A DNA stretch of 26,951 nucleotides. Source: Planctomycetota bacterium. GTDB lineage: Bacteria > Planctomycetota > Planctomycetia > Pirellulales > Pirellulaceae. This document shows, in pieces, positions 22,105 to 26,951 of this stretch (position 1 is its first letter; each line of letters starts with the position of its first letter). The DNA is taken from the NCBI GenBank assembly GCA_024277285.1, contig JAJRVM010000061.1, positions 1 through 26,951 on the forward strand. Direction: 5' to 3'. The notes below the pieces were generated by a model. The model had not been told where the DNA came from and did not search any database. It saw nothing but the letters and a program-made list of their open reading frames with translations. The translations under genes were made by a program, and so were the position numbers.

Positions 22105-25100
22105 CTACGGCGAGCCGAACTTGCCTTGAAAAACGGCGAAGTCCATCAAGTCAACGTCCAGATCTTCGTCATGATCAAAGAAGTCTTGGCAACCAAGTAG
22201 CGCCGCGCTGGGTTCTTCAACGCCCGGGCCGCCCACGCAGGACGAGAGCGCGAAGAAGTCTTCCAGGTCGATCGCACCGTCGGAATTGAAGTCGTCTTTC
22301 GCGCTGAGTACTTCGATGTCAACCGTTGTGGTTACGGTCGAAGCCTTGTTCGTCCCAGTTTGCGAAACCGTCACGACCGTACTTCCAATACGCTGACCGG
22401 TGACGACGCTATCGACGTCGACTGTCGCAATCGTAGGATCTGCGACCGAGAAGGTAAGCCCCGGGAAACCGGGTATCAGGTTGTGGCTTGTTCCATCGTT
22501 CAGGGTGGCCATCACACGAACAGAAGCCTCGGGAGCATACGCGAACAAGCTGATGTCTTGATCGAGCGAGCAAATCGCAGCGATGTGAACGACGCTGCCA
22601 AGGAAAATCTCGCTCTCCGTGGACTCAGCGAGATTGTTATCAACGTCAAAAGCAATCGCTTGAATTGTCATGGGGCCATACGCCTGGTCCGGAATGTACA
22701 GCGAGAACTCGAACGGCGCCTCGTTGTCCGCCTGAATGTCGTATGTTGAGAATACAAGCACTCTCGTGGGTGCGAAGTCTTTGCTTCCGGCGACAGTTAC
22801 TTCAATCGGTCCATTACCCGGCCCACGCAACGGCGTCGCCGAGACGTCGAGATTGATGGCACAAATGTCAATTCCGTTCATATCTTGACACTCGAAGACA
22901 TCGCCGAACTCAGGAAGCGGCAGCGAGCCAGGGTCAACCAAATCTCCCGGGTTTGTAGGTAGCGGATTGCAGAAAGAGTCGCTGACCGTCTTAGCGTTGA
23001 GCAACTGCTCAATCCGATCTCCGACCGCGCAACTCATATTGTTATACGTATGAAACCCATCCAAACCCGAAAAGTGCGAGGTGCAGGGCCCGGTCAACCC
23101 TGCCTTCTGACTGCCCTCCGAGACCATGATGTCGTGCCGCTCTCCCGAGAAGATGGCGCCGAGTACGTCAGTAAACGGAATGTTTGCGACCCACGACTGG
23201 ACAAAGCCGATCCAGAAGGTGGCCTTGTCTTGAGGTTCGATACCGAGGCAATTGGAAATGTTGCCAGGGTTTGGGAACTGACCTTGATCGATGAAGTCTG
23301 ACGCACCAGTGCCGTAGATCGCATGTGTGGGGACGGCAACACCTGGCAACCCGGCCATTCTACTCGCTCGCATATCTTCAACGCCACCGCACGTCATGCA
23401 CATGCCATTACGTTCAAGAATTCCCCCCAGAACGTCGCCAACAAGCGGAATCGAGAAAACACCGGATGCAATTTTAGCCCAGGGTGATCCGCGTTGGGGA
23501 GAATCAAGAAGAATCAGCTTGTGTACATCGCCTTTCCGGAGATTGTCAGCACGCTTCGAAGTTGTTCCCATTTCCGCCAAGTATTTACGCCAGATGATGC
23601 CACCCATGCTATGCCCAACAACATCTACCTGTGTCGCAGCGATAGGAATCGGCATCGCGTCAAAGGATGACTTGCGTCGCCAATTAAGAACCGTCTCTGC
23701 GGCTGCTCTTGCCACGTGAGTTAGCGGAATATGGCGGATCGCATGCCATCTTTCGTAGTCCGCAACCATGACATACGGATCGAAGGGCCCTCCATACTGC
23801 AACGGCAAGCCCCAAGCGCGCGACGATGACCAGATTCCATGCATCAGAACCACAGGTGGTCGAACAAGTGTGAGGTCATTCGCCAGATGTGGGCTTTCCG
23901 GTAGATCGTCCGAAACGAGCCTCGCTTCAACTGTCAGCATCCGCTTCGCACAGAGGAGGTCGTCAGGACTTCTTACGAAGTCTATCGGAGATTTGATGAT
24001 GGCAAACGCTACATTTCCTGATTCCACGTCTTCGATCGGAACACGAAGCGGATTACCGCACTCTTGAATCGATAGCGTCGCACTGCAAAGCTCGCCGACA
24101 TGGACTGGATCAATGCTCCCGTTATCATCCTTAAGCGTGACCTCGAACTCTTGTGTTGCCTCCGTAGCTCCGCCCGGGTCTCCATACCATCGGAGAAGAA
24201 TAGGTGTTACGCCGTCGGCAGCCAGGCCTTCCACCGTGCGTCCGCCGATGGCGAGCACTTCCTTGTCGGTTGTGATCTGGATTGAATCGCCGACATCCGA
24301 CCGAAAAATACCATCATTCAAGTCGACAATCTGAGGTGGAGGGCACGAGTAGTACGCCAAGCTGTTCTGACTGTAATCCTCGTTGTACCCAAGGGCTCCG
24401 ACCACGACGCCCTCATTGCTTATCGCGACAGATTCGCCGAAGAATAGCAGTGGGCCGTCGAAGGACGGATTCAGTTCGTTTATCAGTCGACCTGACGCGA
24501 TGTCATATAAATAGACGAATCCCAAAATCTCGCCGTTTGGGTCGTTGGGCTCACCGACGATCGCGGTCGCGTCGCTGATTGCGACTCGCACGCCACCGAG
24601 GGGGTTTACGTCCTTGGGAAAAAGCGTTGCAGTCCGTTGGCCTGACGCGCTGTCGAACAGATAGGCAACGTCGAAGAAATTGTATTCAGCGTCGCCGAAC
24701 GCCGCTCCTACAATGGCCATTCCATTCTTATTAATTGCCACAGACTGGCCAAATCCGACGTGAAGTACGCTGCTGTCAGGGTAGAGTTTGCGTAGCTTGT
24801 TCCCTGTTGTGGTATCGAACACGTACGCGGACCCCTGAGAGGAATCGCCTTGAGCCCCAACGATCGCTCTAGTGCCACTGATTGCCACTGAAAACCCGAA
24901 ACTGTCGCGCGGCTCACCACTGTCGGGAGTCAGCTTGTAGAGTTGACCGCCGGTGGTGGCATCGAACAGATAGGCCGCTCGCGTGGCGAAGTTGTCGTTA
25001 GCAGTCCCGAAGGCACCAACGATCACGGTATTGCCGCTGATCGCGACTGACATGCCAAACTGCATGCCGGCCGTCGCATCCTCGGGCACTAGCTTGGCGA

Positions 25101-25503
25101 CCTGAAGCCCCGTTGCCGTGTCGAAGATGTAGGCTGCACCGCCGGGCGGAGTGGCACCAAGTGCTCCGACAACGGCAGTAGTGCCGCTAACCGCAACGGA
25201 GACCCCGAAAGCATTGCCGACTACGCCATCGTCGGGAACAAGAGGGAAAACCTGCTGCCCCGTAGTAGTATCATACACAGCCGCGACGCCAAACCCTTCA
25301 GTGTTATACGGATTACCAACGATTGCGGTCGTGCCGCTAATTGCGACTGATGTGCCGTACGAAGACCCTGTGGCATCATCGCTCAGAGGGAGTTTGCAAA
25401 GTTGGCCCGTAGGTTCGGCGAACGCCACACCGCCGGTTAATACCACTACACCAACGGAGACGGCCGACAACATGCGGCATGCGTTTGCCTTCAGCCTATG
25501 CAC
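22105..25503 (-). CDS. Secreted multidomain protein: FG-GAP propeller, lipase-like hydrolase, Big_2, dockerin-like tail
   Basis: I start at GTG 25503 because GGAG sits 7 nt upstream and a clean signal peptide follows (basic start, hydrophobic LSAVSVGVVVLTGGVAFA, cleavage after residue 29); the open frame to 25659 is non-coding in style. The protein is 1132 aa. Residues about 49-400 contain seven repeats of the form FG.SVAISGTTAIVGA, an integrin-like beta propeller. An alpha/beta-hydrolase domain follows, with LMHGIWSSS near 552 and the nucleophile elbow GHSMGG with Ser632. A Big_2-like domain lies at about 980-1065 (SVADPTIATVD, GSTVVTVSQ). Two EF-hand/dockerin-like repeats end the protein (DFNSDGAIDLEDF, DHDEDLDVDLMDF), a feature common in planctomycete exported proteins. 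A secreted or surface-bound esterase/lipase is the best guess; the substrate is unknown. Confidence 0.88.
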   Translation of the reverse strand: MHRLKANACRMLSAVSVGVVVLTGGVAFAEPTGQLCKLPLSDDATGSSYGTSVAISGTTAIVGNPYNTEGFGVAAVYDTTTGQQVFPLVPDDGVVGNAFGVSVAVSGTTAVVGALGATPPGGAAYIFDTATGLQVAKLVPEDATAGMQFGMSVAISGNTVIVGAFGTANDNFATRAAYLFDATTGGQLYKLTPDSGEPRDSFGFSVAISGTRAIVGAQGDSSQGSAYVFDTTTGNKLRKLYPDSSVLHVGFGQSVAINKNGMAIVGAAFGDAEYNFFDVAYLFDSASGQRTATLFPKDVNPLGGVRVAISDATAIVGEPNDPNGEILGFVYLYDIASGRLINELNPSFDGPLLFFGESVAISNEGVVVGALGYNEDYSQNSLAYYSCPPPQIVDLNDGIFRSDVGDSIQITTDKEVLAIGGRTVEGLAADGVTPILLRWYGDPGGATEATQEFEVTLKDDNGSIDPVHVGELCSATLSIQECGNPLRVPIEDVESGNVAFAIIKSPIDFVRSPDDLLCAKRMLTVEARLVSDDLPESPHLANDLTLVRPPVVLMHGIWSSSRAWGLPLQYGGPFDPYVMVADYERWHAIRHIPLTHVARAAAETVLNWRRKSSFDAMPIPIAATQVDVVGHSMGGIIWRKYLAEMGTTSKRADNLRKGDVHKLILLDSPQRGSPWAKIASGVFSIPLVGDVLGGILERNGMCMTCGGVEDMRASRMAGLPGVAVPTHAIYGTGASDFIDQGQFPNPGNISNCLGIEPQDKATFWIGFVQSWVANIPFTDVLGAIFSGERHDIMVSEGSQKAGLTGPCTSHFSGLDGFHTYNNMSCAVGDRIEQLLNAKTVSDSFCNPLPTNPGDLVDPGSLPLPEFGDVFECQDMNGIDICAINLDVSATPLRGPGNGPIEVTVAGSKDFAPTRVLVFSTYDIQADNEAPFEFSLYIPDQAYGPMTIQAIAFDVDNNLAESTESEIFLGSVVHIAAICSLDQDISLFAYAPEASVRVMATLNDGTSHNLIPGFPGLTFSVADPTIATVDVDSVVTGQRIGSTVVTVSQTGTNKASTVTTTVDIEVLSAKDDFNSDGAIDLEDFFALSSCVGGPGVEEPSAALLGCQDFFDHDEDLDVDLMDFAVFQGKFGSP

Positions 25504-25703
25504 TGAACATCTCCGGCCCGTGTGCTCAGATGAGAAGCCGTGCCCACTCAAGTATGGGCACCGCAGCAGCCTGCAACGAGCGGTTCTAGTCCAGCGCCGC
25601 GAGGCTGTCCATGCCAGCGAGTTGTGCCCTGCCATTGCCCTCGAGCGACGTCGGTCCAACAGGCCGCAATCATAGCAGAAACCGGCGTTTGTTGCACGTG
25701 ACT

Positions 25704-25871
25704 CTAGTTATCGGGTGTCTGAGTTGCCGTAGCGGCAGCCTTCGCGACCGGCGGCCTATTCGGTGTCGCTACCGTGGTCTTGGCCTTGGGGGCCTGTTCT
25801 TCGTTTTTCCGCTCCTTCTTCGACCGCGTGTCCACGTCGTGATGAAATCCGTTCGTCATGGTACTGGCCAT
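25704..25871 (-). CDS. Small basic disordered protein overlapping the membrane-protein gene
   Basis: A 55-aa frame (ATG 25871, or ATG 25859 giving 51 aa) reads MTNGFHHDVDTRSKKERKN and continues with a lysine/alanine/proline-rich tail ending in TATQTPDN. Its composition looks coding, and I recall similar short proteins starting with M-x-NG-x-HH in planctomycetes. It overlaps the 3' end of the membrane-protein gene in another frame over 25756-25871. The membrane gene's C-terminal 40 residues in that overlap look unnatural. It could be a separate coupled gene or, if a frameshift is present near 25920, the true tail of that protein. GGGAGA lies too close to the first ATG, favouring ATG 25859. Confidence 0.45.
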   Translation of the reverse strand: MASTMTNGFHHDVDTRSKKERKNEEQAPKAKTTVATPNRPPVAKAAATATQTPDN

Positions 25872-26433
25872 TCTCCCGGCAAGGCCGGGTTCCGAGTAGT
25901 TGAGAAGCTCTTCCGTAGTATTTCCCAAGCGTGTCCCGCGACGCCGCCAGGAACACGCCAGCAAGCAAGAGCAATACAATCTGCAAGTGGTCCATCGAAC
26001 ACGCTCCCTCCGACCGTGTCGCACGAGCTGCGAACACAGCGACCACGGCCACGAGCATGTTCGAATAGAACTGATAGTACCGGTAGTGATTCTCGACGAG
26101 TGCCTGGAATGCATCGAGCCGGTCGCGGAGTTTCGAGAAATCCCACTCCGGCGGCACGAGCCCCGTCGCGTGATGGAACGTGTCGACTACCGCCCAGCGG
26201 ACTGCACTGACAGTCAAGCCGCCGCTGAGCGAGCCAAGCGTCGTGTAGAGGAACCCGCCGACCGTTGGCTGAGCGTTCGGTGTCGATGTGAGCCACGAGT
26301 CGACAGCGGGAGAGAACATCGCGACGGCCCAGAGCGAGACGAACCCCGGAAGAAGGTAGGCGATGAGCACGCCGAAGTTCCTTCCGGAAAGCTCCCTCAT
26401 CGCTGCATCCGAGATTTGTCGCCGTAGAAGCAT
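25756..26433 (-). CDS. Integral membrane protein of planctomycete type
   Basis: The product is 225 aa from ATG 26433; ATG 26400 (MRELSGRNFG) may be the true start. Three to four hydrophobic segments are seen: FGVLIAYLLPGFVSLWAVAM, GGFLYTTLGSLSGGLTVSAV, FYSNMLVAVVAVFAA and LQIVLLLLAGVFLAA. HHATGLVPPEWDFSKLRDRL and FQALVENHYRYYQFYSN form a conserved-looking loop, and SRDTLGKYYGRASQLLG follows the last helix. I recall this arrangement as a recurrent planctomycete membrane family without known function. The last 40 residues (after LLGTRP) are arginine/glycine-rich and look out of frame, see the overlapping small ORF. The function is unknown. Confidence 0.7.
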   Translation of the reverse strand: MLLRRQISDAAMRELSGRNFGVLIAYLLPGFVSLWAVAMFSPAVDSWLTSTPNAQPTVGGFLYTTLGSLSGGLTVSAVRWAVVDTFHHATGLVPPEWDFSKLRDRLDAFQALVENHYRYYQFYSNMLVAVVAVFAARATRSEGACSMDHLQIVLLLLAGVFLAASRDTLGKYYGRASQLLGTRPCRENGQYHDERISSRRGHAVEEGAEKRRTGPQGQDHGSDTE

Positions 26434-26487
26434 GCACGAGGCTTTGTTCTCCGCTGGACTTGCCCGTTCCTTTGCCCTCCGCAGTAA

Positions 26488-26499
26488 GATGATATCATC
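26488..26499. promoter_or_regulatory. 12-bp palindrome GATGATATCATC
   Basis: This perfect palindrome lies in the 95-bp gap between the RHH gene (ending 26529) and the membrane-protein gene. It sits next to an AT-rich stretch that could be a promoter for the latter. RHH proteins often bind such short dyads, so the neighbouring regulator is a possible ligand. A chance occurrence is not excluded. Confidence 0.35.
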
Positions 26500-26528
26500 A
26501 TAAACGCATATGTCCAGAACAAAAAAAT

Positions 26529-26789
26529 CTAACGCTTAGTGCCCGGCAGTGCTCCAGGCAGCAACCAAATCCTTCCTCGCTCCTTCGACTTTGAATCTTC
26601 AAAGAAGAGTTGCACACCTTTGTCGCGGGCTTTCATGAGCGACGTGTAGACCTCAACCGCTTCGCGAACCACCTCAGCAAGCGAGGCTTTGCCTTGTTTT
26701 CGCTGCAATCGCTCTAATTCCGCAACTTTATCTTCCGGCAGATTCAACGTGAACCGAACCAATTCGCCGCCAGCTTTTCGTGGACTCAT
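26529..26789 (-). CDS. CopG/MetJ-type ribbon-helix-helix regulator or antitoxin
   Basis: The product is 86 aa with a strong ribosome-binding site (AAGGAGGA, 5 nt before the ATG). The N-terminal strand RFTLNLPEDKV, helix KVAELERLQRKQG, turn KASLAE and helix VVREAVEVYTSLM form a clear ribbon-helix-helix fold at residues about 10-55. The C-terminal DKGVQLFFEDSKSKERGRIW segment is typical of stand-alone RHH proteins in planctomycetes and cyanobacteria. Such proteins are DNA-binding repressors, sometimes antitoxins. No toxin gene is next to it in the window, so a regulator is the safer call. Confidence 0.83.
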   Translation of the reverse strand: MSPRKAGGELVRFTLNLPEDKVAELERLQRKQGKASLAEVVREAVEVYTSLMKARDKGVQLFFEDSKSKERGRIWLLPGALPGTKR

Positions 26790-26836
26790 AATCGTCCTCC
26801 TTAGTTGTCGTGTAACTCTTCAGCCGTGTGCAATGC

Positions 26837-26951
26837 TCAGGCTGGCATTGGCGGGAGTTTGCCGGTAGTGAGGTAGGTTTTCAGTGCGTTGGCGATCGTT
26901 TTGGTGGGATCCAGGCCACGCAGACGCAAGGTGCGGTAGACGCTCATCAAC
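26837..26951 (-). CDS. IS66-type transposase, C-terminal end (cut by window end)
   Basis: On the minus strand the frame from 26951 to the TGA at 26837-26839 encodes 37 residues, with MSVYRTLRLRGLDPTKTIANAL and then KTYLTTGKLPPMPA. This matches my recollection of the end of IS66-family transposases (SVYRTL.LRG.DP, then Y..TGKLPPLP). The rest lies outside the window. It shows that an insertion element borders the region; whether it is complete is unknown. No terminal inverted repeat could be seen in the 47 bp between its stop and the RHH gene. Confidence 0.7.
   Translation of the reverse strand, partial: LMSVYRTLRLRGLDPTKTIANALKTYLTTGKLPPMPA

Noticed and set aside
1..26951. CRISPR array
   Set aside because: No regularly spaced direct repeats of 20-40 bp were seen anywhere in the window.

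Overview
The window looks like an accessory (plasmid- or integrated-element-like) region of a planctomycete. This is an inference from protein families, with no rRNA or marker gene to confirm it. The clues are a secreted protein ending in the EF-hand/dockerin-like tail common in Planctomycetota, an integrase fragment and several small proteins of planctomycete type as I recall them, and an IS66-type transposase end. No tRNA, rRNA or CRISPR array was seen.

Layout: (1) 1-501 is the C-terminal part of a tyrosine recombinase. (2) 632-3786 is a plasmid-type maintenance module: a double winged-helix, replication-initiator-like protein (minus), then a ParA ATPase and a ribbon-helix-helix partner (plus). 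Matching inverted repeats at 2374-2386 and 4330-4347 are good operator/parS candidates. (3) 4489-5622 is non-coding but densely structured. It contains an intact 34-nt group II intron domain V with no reverse transcriptase nearby, then about 0.9 kb of hairpin-rich sequence ending in a perfect 12-bp stem. This is followed closely by two unrecognised genes (66 and 217 aa).

(4) 6721-17960 (minus) is the main feature: six tightly packed genes that look like one defence operon. In transcription order they encode a UPF1/DNA2-like SF1 helicase with a C-terminal DUF559/Vsr-like nuclease, two single-pass membrane proteins with long coiled coils, a McrB-like AAA+ NTPase, a DUF2357/McrC-like protein without a recognisable nuclease core, and a large Hsp70/actin-like protein. 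The set resembles McrBC relatives of the CoCoNuT (coiled-coil and nuclease tandem) type, but both coiled-coil proteins are membrane-anchored and the only clear nuclease sits on the helicase. A complete tyrosine recombinase (18015-18998) lies immediately upstream in the same direction, 54 bp from the helicase start.

(5) 19335-21748 (minus) carries small accessory genes of plasmid/phage type: an 86-aa protein, a 237-aa protein of unknown function, and a DUF932 protein followed by a likely terminator. (6) 22105-25503 (minus) encodes a large secreted protein with an integrin-like propeller, an alpha/beta-hydrolase domain with a GHSMGG nucleophile elbow, a Big_2-like domain and a dockerin-like tail. 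(7) 25704-26951 holds a membrane protein, an overlapping small basic ORF, a CopG-type regulator/antitoxin and the end of an IS66-type transposase.

All functions are read from sequence motifs and remembered family features; no database search was run.
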